A stretch of DNA of 64,000 bases from a bacterium (GTDB lineage Bacteria > UBP15 > UBA6099). Of the stretch, positions 25,580 to 34,073 are shown one piece after another (position 1 is the stretch's first letter; the number at the start of each line of letters is the position of its first letter). Where the stretch lies: contig JAKQPS010000149.1 in the NCBI GenBank assembly GCA_029564595.1, forward strand, positions 35,003 through 99,002. The letters are read 5' to 3'. A program made the translations under genes and the position numbers. A model generated the notes under the pieces. It did no database searches and was not told where the DNA came from. It saw only the letters and a list, made by a program, of their open reading frames with translations.

Positions 25580-27082
25580 CTATGTTTTCCTCTGTTTTTT
25601 TGCAGCCTTTACAGCCTCCGACCATGAACCGAAATGGCGATTTGCCGCGCCATATAAAGCCCCGTTGTCCGATTTCACAGCCTCGCTGTTAATCGCTTTG
25701 CCCTGTCGCATTCTGTCTTGAATGGTTTTTACAATTACATCCTTGTTCCAACGGCGCTTTTTGCGATGCTTCTCGTAGTTTATACACGCGGCTTCAACGG
25801 CCTTTTCCCACGTTCCGAAGATACGACTTGCCCCTCTGACAAGTCCGCCGTCGTCCTGGTGGACAGCACTGACGTTTATTTTTCTCCCTTCTTTGAGCCG
25901 GTTTCTTATAAACATTTTTACTTTTCTCTCATCCCATTGTCTGATCTTTCGGTAATCATCATAGTTTGTAATCCCCGCAGCGCGAACGGCTTTTTCCCAT
26001 CCTCCGAAAAAACGAACGGCCCACCAAAACAATCTACCGTGCTCCGCCGCGACTTTTCTGGAGATCAGGTCAGCGTCGCTTGCCTGCAATTGTTTGATGT
26101 TTTTCAACACACGTTCTTTTGTCCAAATCGGAATAAGGGTAATTTTCTCATAATCGATACCCGCCGCTTCAATCGCGCTTTTCCAATTTCCGAAGTGCTT
26201 TGTTCCCGCGTTCATTAATCCCATATCTTCTTCTCTTATTGCTTTCATATTGAGGTTTTTACCTTCTTTGTATCTCTTCCTTATGGCTTCCTTCACTTTT
26301 TCCCTGTTCCATTTACGCCCCGGTTCGGGGGCATGCTTTTCATAGTCAAATCCCGCCGCTTCGACCGCCTCTGTCCATGTGCCGAAATAAAGCCTCGCGG
26401 CCTGGTGCAATTTATTGTCATCACGCTGTACCGATAGGCTGTTGATAGCCTTTTCCTGAGAGGCCCGCTTCCTTATGGCACTGATTACTTTTTCCGCGCT
26501 CCATACAATGTGGGGTAAATGAGATTCGTAGTCTATCCCGGCGGCAAGCACCGCATTTTTCCATGAGCCGAACCATAATTGCGCCGCCCAGAACAATTTA
26601 CTGTGTTTTTCTTTCACCCGTCCGGCGCATAGATTCTCTCCCCTGGATTCCAAAAGACATATTTCCCTTTTAATCCTTCTTTCAGACCATGCCTGCGTCA
26701 TGCGAATTCTGTTGTAGTCATAACCCGCAGCTTCGACCGCCGCCTGCCACGTGCCAAAATGCCCCCTGGCAGCTCCTACTAACCCGTGGTCTTCTCTTTC
26801 AACTTCTTTGTACCACAGTCCTTTCTTTTCCCGTTTCCGTTCTTTTATAGCCTCCACGACCTTCTTCTTATTCCATTTTTTCTTTGCGGGATAATTGAGC
26901 GGAATACCGTTATCCTCGAATGCCCCGGGCCAACTACCATAGTAACGTTGAACCGCATGTACCAACCCAGGATCGTATTCAGCCACGCTTTTTTGTCTTA
27001 AGTCGGCTCCTCGTTTGTATAACGCCCACAACGCCGCTTTTACCGCCGTCTTGTTCCATGTTCTCTGGTGCGGCTTTCTCAT
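25580..27082 (-). CDS. Eight-repeat protein of homing-endonuclease-associated repeats
   Basis: A 500-residue basic protein made almost wholly of eight tandem ~62-residue units. Each runs W(N/S/T/D)...V...I..R...GK..N...V...D..L..AA...FG(S/T)W..AVEAAG.DY. The Trp, 'FG.W' and 'AAG' are kept in nearly all; repeat 6 reads FGGW and the last unit is cut short. The pattern matches the repeat known beside HNH/LAGLIDADG homing nucleases, thought to bind DNA, but there is no nuclease domain. Stand-alone role is unknown; sequence-specific DNA binding is an inference. It is opposite in direction to both neighbours, and A+T-richer. Confidence 0.75.
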   Translation of the reverse strand: MRKPHQRTWNKTAVKAALWALYKRGADLRQKSVAEYDPGLVHAVQRYYGSWPGAFEDNGIPLNYPAKKKWNKKKVVEAIKERKREKKGLWYKEVEREDHGLVGAARGHFGTWQAAVEAAGYDYNRIRMTQAWSERRIKREICLLESRGENLCAGRVKEKHSKLFWAAQLWFGSWKNAVLAAGIDYESHLPHIVWSAEKVISAIRKRASQEKAINSLSVQRDDNKLHQAARLYFGTWTEAVEAAGFDYEKHAPEPGRKWNREKVKEAIRKRYKEGKNLNMKAIREEDMGLMNAGTKHFGNWKSAIEAAGIDYEKITLIPIWTKERVLKNIKQLQASDADLISRKVAAEHGRLFWWAVRFFGGWEKAVRAAGITNYDDYRKIRQWDERKVKMFIRNRLKEGRKINVSAVHQDDGGLVRGASRIFGTWEKAVEAACINYEKHRKKRRWNKDVIVKTIQDRMRQGKAINSEAVKSDNGALYGAANRHFGSWSEAVKAAKKQRKT

Positions 27083-27244
27083 GAAATAAACCTTGCGAGC
27101 GCCTTCCGGTGAATCTTCACAAACACAATCCCATTTATAAGAAATGATATTTCATTTTGTGGAAACACTTCAAGCTCGAAGACATAACGTGCTGAGGTTT
27201 GAGAAAAGCATTTCCGCGTCGCCGAAAGACTTTTTTAATTCAGC

Positions 27245-27310
27245 TTGACTTTAAAAAGATGTCATCGCTTAATCTGATCGCTTGGCTTCAGGCCGGGCAC
27301 ATCTGATGTG
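27245..27310 (+). promoter_or_regulatory. Promoter and palindrome before the serine recombinase
   Basis: TTGACT at 27245-27250, 17 bases, then CTTAAT at 27268-27273 is a plausible sigma70 promoter. CACATCTGATGTG at 27298-27310, with another TCAGATGTG about 20 bases later, is a likely operator between promoter and start codon. The rest of 27083-27244 holds nothing I can assign. Confidence 0.4.
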
Positions 27311-27317
27311 ATTCGGG

Positions 27318-29405
27318 ATGTTTTCAGATGTGATAAAAACAGGCCGGAATCAGATGGTAAAACGAAATTTGAAATCAGTCTTGGGAACATCGCCCCGGAG
27401 GCAGCCGAGGGACGCGCGGACTGAAATGAGAGGGGGAAAGACCACGGACAAGAACAATGAAAACAGGATCACGGTGGCCGGGTACGTCCGCGTTCTGTGG
27501 GACGAAATCGTCGGGACAGCCGAACAGCAGATGGAGCGCATCAGGGACTTCGCCGCGGCGCACAACATGGATGTCGTCCGTTTTTACACGGATGACGCCG
27601 TGGAGACCACGAGCACGGGCGAATACGCCTGTGAGCAATTTGAAAGGATGCTGAGCGAAATCGAGGGCGGCTCGGCCGATTTTCAGTTGGTTCTCATCCA
27701 GGACAGGAGCCGCTGGGGCGTTTCACCCGACGGCGACGACGGCGAATACCTTGAATACATCTGTCGCCGCTCCGGCGTAGACGTCCTTTTCTGCTCGGGC
27801 GGCACAACGCGCAACAGGGATTATTACCCTACCGCCGAAGAGCAGTTGATGAGATTCGGAAGGCCCGCCGAAGAAGAACAACCCGCTGTGCGCGCCGCGA
27901 TGTACGTCCGGATGTCCACCGAGCACCAGCAGTATTCGACGGAAAATCAGATGGACAGGATGAAGGAATACGCCGCCGAGCGCAACATGGAAATCGCGCA
28001 CGTCTATTCCGATGAGGGGAAAAGCGGGCTTCGCATCGAGGGGCGCGACGCGCTCAAGCAGCTCATTCTCGACGTGGAAAACGGCAAGGCGGATTTCGAC
28101 GTCATCCTCGTTTATGACGTCAGCCGGTGGGGGCGTTTTCAGGACGCCGACGAGAGTGGCTATTACGAATACCTGTGCCGCAAAGCCGGAATCCGCGTGA
28201 TTTATTGCGCCGAACAGTTCACGAACGACGGCAGTCCCGTCGCCACGATAGTCAAAGGCGTCAAACGCGCCATGGCCGGGGAATACAGCCGCGAACTGTC
28301 GGAAAAGGTGTTCGACGGCCAGTGCCGCCTGATCCGGATGGGGTACCGTCAGGGCGGGCCCGCGGGCTACGGGCTGCGGCGGCTTCTGATTGATCAAACG
28401 GGCAAACCAAAGACCGAACTCGCCATCGGCGAGATGAAAAGCATCCAGACCGACCGCGTTATCCTCGTGCCGGGGCCCGACGGGGAAGTCGAAACCGTCA
28501 GGTGGATATACCGCCAGTTCGTGGAAGCCGGAAAATTTGAACGTGAAATTGCGGACATGCTCAACGCCCGGGGAATCAAGACGGATTTCGGAAGGAAATG
28601 GACCCGCGGCTCGGTGCAGCAGGTACTCACGAATGAAAAGTACATCGGAAACAACGTCTACAACCGGATCAGTTTCAAGCTAAAGATGATCCGGATAAAG
28701 AATCCCCCCGATCTGTGGGTGCGGGCGGACGGGGTCTTCAACTCGATTGTGGAACCGAGCCTTTTCTATCAGGCGCAGGGAATTATCACGGAGCGGGCGC
28801 GGAAATTCACCAATGAGGAACTCATAGAAAAACTCAAGGCGCTGTACAACAAGAACGGTTATCTTTCGGGTATCATCATAGACGAATGCGAGGATTTGCC
28901 CGGCAGCTCGGTATTTCAGCGCCGGTTCGGCAGCCTTATCCGCGCGTACCGGCTTGTCGGATACGAGCCCGACCGCGACTACGCCTACATAGAAATCAAC
29001 CGGTACCTGCGCCGCCTGCACCCGAAAGTGGTGGACAACATAGTCGGCCAGATGCGGGACCTGGGCGGAAGCGTGGAACGGGATGCAAACACCGACCTCG
29101 TGCGGGTGAACGCCGAGTTCACAGCCTCGCTCGTCATCTCGCGCTGTCTGCGAACCGACGCGGGTTCATACCGGTGGAACATCCGTATGGACGCCGGGCT
29201 GGCGCCGGATATCACGGTGGCCGCGCGGATGGACGGCGCGAACCGCCGCGTGCTCGATTATTATCTCCTCCCCACCATTGACATGGCGGAACCGAAAATC
29301 AGACTGGCCGAGGACAACGGCATCTACCTCGATATTTACCGCTTCGACGACCTTGAATACCTGTTCGGCATGGCGAAGCGGGCGAAACTGAAGGAGGCCG
29401 TATGA
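27318..29405 (+). CDS. Large serine recombinase with duplicated resolvase domain
   Basis: A 695-residue protein (start uncertain; ATGs at 27354 and 27426 are also possible, none with a strong ribosome site). Residues ~195-330 are a normal resolvase domain: YVRMST with nucleophile Ser200, 'YSTENQMDRM', 'DEGKSGLRIEGRDALK', 'VYDVSRWGR', 'KRAMAGEYSRELSEKV'. A recombinase domain follows (~340-470) with 'ADMLNARGIKTDFGRKWT' and 'LTNEKYIGNN', and a long C-terminal region. Residues ~53-160 are a second, related resolvase domain where Leu60 replaces the serine (YVRVLW), though 'QDRSRWG' remains. So one catalytic and one degenerate domain are in tandem. ATGA overlap with the next gene. Confidence 0.88.
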   Translation: MFSDVIKTGRNQMVKRNLKSVLGTSPRRQPRDARTEMRGGKTTDKNNENRITVAGYVRVLWDEIVGTAEQQMERIRDFAAAHNMDVVRFYTDDAVETTSTGEYACEQFERMLSEIEGGSADFQLVLIQDRSRWGVSPDGDDGEYLEYICRRSGVDVLFCSGGTTRNRDYYPTAEEQLMRFGRPAEEEQPAVRAAMYVRMSTEHQQYSTENQMDRMKEYAAERNMEIAHVYSDEGKSGLRIEGRDALKQLILDVENGKADFDVILVYDVSRWGRFQDADESGYYEYLCRKAGIRVIYCAEQFTNDGSPVATIVKGVKRAMAGEYSRELSEKVFDGQCRLIRMGYRQGGPAGYGLRRLLIDQTGKPKTELAIGEMKSIQTDRVILVPGPDGEVETVRWIYRQFVEAGKFEREIADMLNARGIKTDFGRKWTRGSVQQVLTNEKYIGNNVYNRISFKLKMIRIKNPPDLWVRADGVFNSIVEPSLFYQAQGIITERARKFTNEELIEKLKALYNKNGYLSGIIIDECEDLPGSSVFQRRFGSLIRAYRLVGYEPDRDYAYIEINRYLRRLHPKVVDNIVGQMRDLGGSVERDANTDLVRVNAEFTASLVISRCLRTDAGSYRWNIRMDAGLAPDITVAARMDGANRRVLDYYLLPTIDMAEPKIRLAEDNGIYLDIYRFDDLEYLFGMAKRAKLKEAV

Positions 29406-30283
29406 AAGAAGATGAACCGAAGATAGAAATGATCCCAGTGGATAAAATCCGCATCATCAATCCGCGGGTGAGAGGCAAGAAGAAGTTCGACGAGATCATC
29501 GCCAGCATATCGGAAGTCGGACTGAAACGCCCCATCAAGGTGAGCCGCCGACCGGAGAACAAAGACGACGACGGCTATGACCTCGTCTGCGGCCAGGGGC
29601 GGCTCGAGGCGAGCATCTTTCTCGGGGACAAAGAAGTGCCCGCAATCGTCACCACGGTGTCGCGTGAGGAGCGGCTGCTCATGAGCCTCGTCGAAAACAT
29701 CGCCCGTCGCAATCCCACAACTATGGAGCATGTAAAACAAATCGCGTATCTCAGGGATGAAGGCGGATACAGCGCGTCGCAGATAGCGAAAAAGATCGGC
29801 ATGGGGAAATCTCATGTGATCGGGCTGCTTCAACTCCACGATCACGGGGAATCGAGGCTGCTCAAAGAGGTGGAATGGGGCCGCATCTCGTTGCATGTCG
29901 CGGTGCTGATTGCGTCCGCCCAAGACGAGGAAGTGCAGAAAGCGCTCACGGAAGCCTTCGAGAAAAAGGAAATCAAGGCGAAAGATGTGATCCGCGCGAA
30001 GAGGGCTTTGGAGAGAAGAAAATTATTCGGAAAATCCTTCTCGTCTCCGAGGCTCGGGAAAAAGAAAAAGAAGCCGACATCAGAGGATGTGATTCGGGCT
30101 TACAATCAGGAAGCGCAAAAACAACGGCACCTGCTCAAAAAAGCAAAACTGTGTGAAACGCGGCTTGTTTTCGTTACGAATGCGCTCCACATGCTTCTTA
30201 AAAACGAGAATTTCGTAAATCTTCTCCGGGCGGAAAAGCTGGACACACTGCCTCAATATATCGAGAAAAAAATGGGAAGGTGA
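29402..30283 (+). CDS. ParB-like protein
   Basis: A 293-residue ParB/Spo0J-type protein. N-terminal ParB domain: 'IPVDKIRIINPRVRGKKKFDE', 'GLKRPIKVSRR', 'YDLVCGQGRLEASIFLGD' and 'SLVENIARRNPTTMEHVKQI', then an HTH 'YSASQIAKKIGMGKSHVIGL'. The C-terminal 100 residues are basic. Such proteins bind parS-like DNA and use CTP. No ParA is nearby, so classic partition is not shown. It is translationally coupled to the recombinase, suggesting it works with that enzyme. Confidence 0.85.
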   Translation: MKEDEPKIEMIPVDKIRIINPRVRGKKKFDEIIASISEVGLKRPIKVSRRPENKDDDGYDLVCGQGRLEASIFLGDKEVPAIVTTVSREERLLMSLVENIARRNPTTMEHVKQIAYLRDEGGYSASQIAKKIGMGKSHVIGLLQLHDHGESRLLKEVEWGRISLHVAVLIASAQDEEVQKALTEAFEKKEIKAKDVIRAKRALERRKLFGKSFSSPRLGKKKKKPTSEDVIRAYNQEAQKQRHLLKKAKLCETRLVFVTNALHMLLKNENFVNLLRAEKLDTLPQYIEKKMGR

Positions 30284-30289
30284 TGCCGG

Positions 30290-31174
30290 ATGGGAAAAAT
30301 TGGATTTGAAATGGAGGGGAAAAAGATTCCCCTCGACCGGATAATCCCCATCAAACAAGTAAGCAGCCAGATACGCGGCAGCACGAAGTACAGGACGATA
30401 AAGGCCTCGATTCAGGAGGTCGGAATAATCGAGCCGCCTGTCGTCAGCCGCATGAAAAAAGAAAGCGGCGAGCCCCAGCGGTACATACTCCTTGACGGGC
30501 ACGTGAGGATCGATGTTCTCAAAGAGCTCGGCCACACCGAGGTCTTTTGCCTCATATCCACCGACGACGAACCCCACACGTACAATTACAGCGTCAATCG
30601 GATTTCCCCGATTCAGGAGCATTTCATGATGATTCGGGCAATCGAAAACGGCGTGAGCGAAGAGACAATCGCCCGCTCTTTGTGCGTGGACATGGCCTTC
30701 ATCCGCCAGAAGAGGAACATGCTCGACGGCATCTGTCCCGAGGCCGTGGAACTGCTCAAGGAAAAGATGATCGCGCCGGCGACTCTGCGGCTCTTTAAAA
30801 AAGTCAAACCCATCCGTCAGATCGAAATGGCCGAGATGATGAACATGGTGGGCAATTTCTCAAGACCGTATGCCATGGCGCTGATCGCTTCCACGCGGAA
30901 AGACCTGTTCCTGGACGCCGAATACAAAAAGGAAAGCACCGGGGTAAAGCCCGAGGACATCGCCCGCATGGAGCGCGAAATGGAAGTGCTGGAGAAAGAC
31001 ATAAAACTTGTCGAGGAATCCTACGGTAAAAATGTTCTCAATCTCGTCCTGGCGCGGGGCTATCTCGCAAAACTGCTCGATAACGCTAAAGTCGTCCGGT
31101 TCTTGTCAAATAAATACGCTGATATTCTCGACGAGTTTCAGAAGATCGTTGAAGCAACGTCTCTGGAGACGTGA
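30290..31174 (+). CDS. ParB/RepB-like protein with RepB C-terminal domain
   Basis: A 294-residue second ParB-like protein, 6 nt after the first. N-terminal part has 'KIPLDRIIPIKQ', 'SIQEVGIIEPPVV' and 'RYILLDGHVRIDVLKELGH'. Middle has HTH-like 'NGVSEETIARSLCVDMAFIRQK'. The RepB C-terminal signature is clear: 'LDGICPEAVELLKEKMI', 'FKKVKPIRQIEMAEMMNMVG', 'YAMALIASTRKDLF'. Recombinase-ParB-RepB trios are a recurrent arrangement in mobile DNA; the joint role has not been shown to my knowledge. Confidence 0.85.
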   Translation: MGKIGFEMEGKKIPLDRIIPIKQVSSQIRGSTKYRTIKASIQEVGIIEPPVVSRMKKESGEPQRYILLDGHVRIDVLKELGHTEVFCLISTDDEPHTYNYSVNRISPIQEHFMMIRAIENGVSEETIARSLCVDMAFIRQKRNMLDGICPEAVELLKEKMIAPATLRLFKKVKPIRQIEMAEMMNMVGNFSRPYAMALIASTRKDLFLDAEYKKESTGVKPEDIARMEREMEVLEKDIKLVEESYGKNVLNLVLARGYLAKLLDNAKVVRFLSNKYADILDEFQKIVEATSLET

Positions 31175-31194
31175 AACGCCGCCGCCGGAAAAAC

Positions 31195-31223
31195 TTGACT
31201 TCATTTTGATGTGGCCGCTGAAT
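31195..31223 (+). promoter_or_regulatory. Possible sigma70 promoter
   Basis: TTGACT at 31195-31200, 17 bases, CTGAAT at 31218-31223, just before the small zinc-ribbon gene. The same CTTGACTT element recurs at 27244, 31823 and 52531. Confidence 0.35.
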
Positions 31224-31256
31224 ATCGGGGATGCCGGGCCGGGAGAAAATGACACC

Positions 31257-31481
31257 ATGAGAATCCGCGTCAAGTTCGGAAGGAACATCTATCAAAACGA
31301 ATTTACCTGCTCGCACTGCGGCCGGAAATTCAGCGGCGGCGGTCTGTTTTTAAGAATCGAATATTCCGGCTCTATTGTGGATATACCGCTCTGCTCCGCA
31401 TGTGTTGAAGAAACCGCGCTCTTCGAGGGATGCATCGCGCTCGACCGGCATCGCGTGGCTCATCCGATTGGGCGCGCTTGA
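31257..31481 (+). CDS. Small zinc-ribbon protein (74 aa)
   Basis: ATG 31257 with GGGAGA upstream. Cys pairs 'CSHC' (~19-22) and 'CSAC' (~47-50) define a four-cysteine zinc ribbon. No other feature. It opens a row of small + strand genes leading to the amidoligase cluster. It may bind nucleic acid or only stabilise a protein contact. Confidence 0.6.
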   Translation: MRIRVKFGRNIYQNEFTCSHCGRKFSGGGLFLRIEYSGSIVDIPLCSACVEETALFEGCIALDRHRVAHPIGRA

Positions 31482-31500
31482 TTGTGGGAGGTACGATCAG

Positions 31501-31737
31501 ATGACGGAAGATGACGAAGATTTGGGCGCAAGGATCGAATCTGGGAACTTCCTTTCCGTGACGGTTGAGTTCCGGCTCCGGGGCCTTCTGACGACGGATG
31601 AGATGAACGACGCGTTCCTCATGGAACGGGCCGAATGGGTCAGATACATGAGGGAAAAAGCCGGTCTCGAGCCGAAGCCGGGAAAAGAGAATGTTGAGCC
31701 GGTGAAAAAACGCCGAAAACAACCGCGATACGTTTAA
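31501..31737 (+). CDS. Small protein, paralogue of the 33416-33628 product (78 aa)
   Basis: ATG 31501 has GGGAGGTACGATCAG before it. Helical core 'LLTTDEMNDAFLMERAEWVRYMREKAGL' matches 'VLSKDDIRKAMGMKRSDWISFMKKKAGI' in the gene 1.7 kb downstream, with basic tail. It looks like a small helix-turn-helix unit, R..W...M..KAG being the shared mark. Function unknown. Confidence 0.6.
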   Translation: MTEDDEDLGARIESGNFLSVTVEFRLRGLLTTDEMNDAFLMERAEWVRYMREKAGLEPKPGKENVEPVKKRRKQPRYV

Positions 31738-31913
31738 GATATGCTAAAATAGGCTATAATAGCGATTAAGATTGTAATTCTCCGTTATTCTAATTATTTC
31801 AACATCTTTCTTTCAAAATCGGCTTGACTTAACCCGCCCCCGGCTTAACCTGTGTGTGGAATTAAAAAACGGCGCAATCAAAGGGATTTTTGCGGAAACG
31901 GAGGCGGAAAAAC
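31738..31913 (+). promoter_or_regulatory. A+T-rich leader before the amidoligase gene
   Basis: No gene. TATAAT at 31755-31760 has no good -35; TTGACT at 31824-31829 has a weak -10-like TAACCT at 31846. One of them could be the amidoligase promoter. Low certainty. Confidence 0.3.
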
Positions 31914-32828
31914 ATGGATTTAAAAAACATCAGATTCGGCACGGAGCTCGAGGTCATCCGGATAACGCGCGAGACTGCGGCGCGCGCCATCCAGTCGGTG
32001 GTCGGCGGCGAGGTTCGACACGTTGGCGTTCCGAGCAATTTCGACCCGTGGGAGGTCACAGACAGGCGCGGCCGCATCTGGAAGGTTGTCGCGGATGCGT
32101 CGCTCTCTTCAGTGCCCTTCAATCTGCGGGCGGAAATTGTTTCTCCGATCCTGGAATATTCGGATATTCAGGAGTTGCAGGACATTGTCCGCGCGGTGAG
32201 AGAAGCGGGAGGGAAAGCTGATGAACTTTGTGGCCAGCATGTTCACATAGATGCCGCGCCGTTTGACGCCAAGTCCCTATCGAATCTCGTAAAGATTGTT
32301 TACAAGCAGGAAGACCTGATCGTAAAAGCCCTCGATATAGCACCGCACAGGCTGGCGCGGTACACAAAAAAATTGCCCGCTGAAATCATCGAGAAAATCA
32401 ACAAGACGCGACCGAGAACAAAAGACGACCTCAATCGAATCTGGTACGGATACTACAACGCGAATCCGGTGCATTATTCCCCGGAACGCTACTTTGGGTT
32501 ATCGCTACATAATGTTTGGTATCGCAATACTGTCGAGTTCCGATGGTTCAAGATGCGCGGGCCGAAAGGCGGATTGCATGCCGGGCAGGTGAAAGCGTAC
32601 ATCCAGTTCTGTCTCGCGCTCGGCGCGAAGGCCATCAACAACCGCGCGGCGAGCAGCCGCAAACGGACGGTCAATCCCATCAGCAGCAAGTACGACTTCC
32701 GTGTATTCCTGCTCGGACTTTCGCTTTCCGGAGACGAGTTCAAAACGGCTCGTCAGCACCTGCTCGCCAACCTCGAGGGAGACAGCGCATTCAAGAACGG
32801 ACGCCCGCAGACGGAACAGGCGGCGTGA
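31914..32828 (+). CDS. Amidoligase (ATP-dependent, glutamine-synthetase fold type)
   Basis: A 304-residue member of the amidoligase family, which joins an amine to a carboxyl group with ATP. 'RFGTELEV' (residues 7-14) carries the metal-binding acids; 'ADASLSS', 'AEIVSPIL' and 'ADELCGQHVHIDA' are the next core motifs, and 'VEFRWFKM' a late one. Start at ATG 31914 with GGAGG nine bases before; a TTG at 31890 is worse. With the amidotransferase and cyclotransferase downstream it forms the trio described for predicted peptide- or protein-tagging systems (Iyer and colleagues). Substrate unknown. Confidence 0.85.
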   Translation: MDLKNIRFGTELEVIRITRETAARAIQSVVGGEVRHVGVPSNFDPWEVTDRRGRIWKVVADASLSSVPFNLRAEIVSPILEYSDIQELQDIVRAVREAGGKADELCGQHVHIDAAPFDAKSLSNLVKIVYKQEDLIVKALDIAPHRLARYTKKLPAEIIEKINKTRPRTKDDLNRIWYGYYNANPVHYSPERYFGLSLHNVWYRNTVEFRWFKMRGPKGGLHAGQVKAYIQFCLALGAKAINNRAASSRKRTVNPISSKYDFRVFLLGLSLSGDEFKTARQHLLANLEGDSAFKNGRPQTEQAA

Positions 32829-32834
32829 CGCGCG

Positions 32835-33197
32835 ATGAACGACACAATGAAATGGAACATCACGAAGGGATTCCTGAGCGGCGTCATCATACTTCTCGAA
32901 GAGGACGACCGGCGGGGGCTGCTCGATTACGACGAGATGATGATTGAACTCAAAGAGCTTGGGGCGTACTCGCTCACACACGCGGACGTCCTCTATTCGG
33001 CGAAGGGACTGCGGCTTCTTTCCCTCGCGGCTTTTTTCGGCATGCCGTTCGCAGGCGATGAATTTGATTTCTCGCGGAACGCATGGCGACGCGACAAGTT
33101 GTCGGCTCGCTCTCTGGAATACCGGCCGACAGGCGACATCTCAAAGTGGTTTTCGGAAGGAAGTGGTAACAATGCGGATTATTCTGCGGGACGGTGA
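32835..33197 (+). CDS. Unknown protein in amidoligase cluster (120 aa)
   Basis: Starts 6 nt after the amidoligase and overlaps the next gene by 26 nt. Helical N half ('GFLSGVIILLEEDDRRGLLDYDEMM'-like, with a short hydrophobic run not long enough for a membrane helix) and a polar end. No family recognised. Confidence 0.55.
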   Translation: MNDTMKWNITKGFLSGVIILLEEDDRRGLLDYDEMMIELKELGAYSLTHADVLYSAKGLRLLSLAAFFGMPFAGDEFDFSRNAWRRDKLSARSLEYRPTGDISKWFSEGSGNNADYSAGR

Positions 33198-33414
33198 AAA
33201 GTTCAGCGGCTCGCCGCTGAAAATCGTGACCCTGATGAAAGGCTCGACGATTTTCTCGGACGTAAAAACCATCCGCGAGTACGTGGACATGGTGCTTCGC
33301 AACGCGAAGATGGTAGAGAACATCGAGCTGATGGTCAAGGGAAACACGGACGATGAACTTGCGCGGTCGCTCGTTGGCGAGCTCATCGCACACGGGCTTG
33401 CAACGGAGGTATGA
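33172..33414 (+). CDS. Unknown small protein (80 aa)
   Basis: ATG 33172 after AAGGAAGTGG. Beta start (MRIILRDGEKFSGSPLKIVTLMK) then a helix-rich end, like small phage alpha/beta proteins. 1 nt before the next gene. Function unknown. Confidence 0.55.
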   Translation: MRIILRDGEKFSGSPLKIVTLMKGSTIFSDVKTIREYVDMVLRNAKMVENIELMVKGNTDDELARSLVGELIAHGLATEV

Positions 33415-33415
33415 G

Positions 33416-33628
33416 ATGGAAGACCCTGTGAAAAAGGTGGTGGCTTTTATTGAGCAAGAGAATTGCTTCGCAGTGCTTGGGCAACTCCAGCGGCTCGGCG
33501 TTCTGTCAAAGGATGACATCCGAAAGGCGATGGGGATGAAGCGATCCGACTGGATTTCCTTTATGAAGAAGAAAGCCGGAATCGCCGGGCCGGACATCAA
33601 TGTGGAGGGGGGTCGGAATGTCGAATAA
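33416..33628 (+). CDS. Small protein, paralogue of the 31501-31737 product (70 aa)
   Basis: ATG 33416 with GGAGGTATGAG before it. Two helices; 'KRSDWISFMKKKAG' matches the paralogue. Overlaps the next gene by 11 nt. The duplication bracketing the amidoligase suggests a small partner or regulator, not proven. Confidence 0.6.
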   Translation: MEDPVKKVVAFIEQENCFAVLGQLQRLGVLSKDDIRKAMGMKRSDWISFMKKKAGIAGPDINVEGGRNVE

Positions 33629-34061
33629 GAAAAAACGGAAGGCGGCGCGTAAGCGTCGGGACCTGAAAAAGGATTTTAATCCGATTATCACAATCAACGA
33701 GCCTGACGAGTGTCTCTACGTCATTGCTGATTTCTCGTTGCCGGATAGCAATGTCATCCGCCGCATCATGTCGAAGCGACTGAAAGCAACCGGCAACGTT
33801 ACCGCCGTAACTTATACGGGTGTCGTCGGGCCGGATCGCACCTGCCATTCGAAGAAAAACGTTCTCACAATGGAAAATGTCCCGCAGGAGAAGTTCTGGA
33901 TGTCCGTTCGCCTGCTGGAACAATTGTATCGACTGCGGGGCGGCACGTCTGAAATCCGCAACTATAACGGCCTGACGGTGCGGGAAGCGGCGGAACGGAT
34001 GAAGATGTTGAATAGCGCGCTTGTGTGGACTGGAGACGAGTGCGACAGGATAAATTTGTAA
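33618..34061 (+). CDS. Unknown basic protein (147 aa)
   Basis: ATG 33618 after GGAGGGGGTC; the first 20 residues are very basic (KKKRKAARKRRDLKK). The middle is alpha/beta (DECLYVIADFSLPDSNVIRRIM), then helical 'LTVREAAERMKML'. No family recognised. Nucleic-acid contact through the basic start is possible. Confidence 0.6.
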   Translation: MSNKKKRKAARKRRDLKKDFNPIITINEPDECLYVIADFSLPDSNVIRRIMSKRLKATGNVTAVTYTGVVGPDRTCHSKKNVLTMENVPQEKFWMSVRLLEQLYRLRGGTSEIRNYNGLTVREAAERMKMLNSALVWTGDECDRINL

Positions 34062-34073
34062 GGAGTGAATGGG

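Noticed and set aside
25580..27082. Regular ~186-bp periodicity that could suggest a DNA repeat array or CRISPR
   Set aside because: The repeat is at protein level with diverged DNA; units are far too long and not spaced like CRISPR repeats.
32824..32834. GCGTGACGCG after the amidoligase, like the motif around the sigma-like gene
   Set aside because: It overlaps the stop codon, is short, and has no inverted partner nearby; probably chance in GC-rich DNA.
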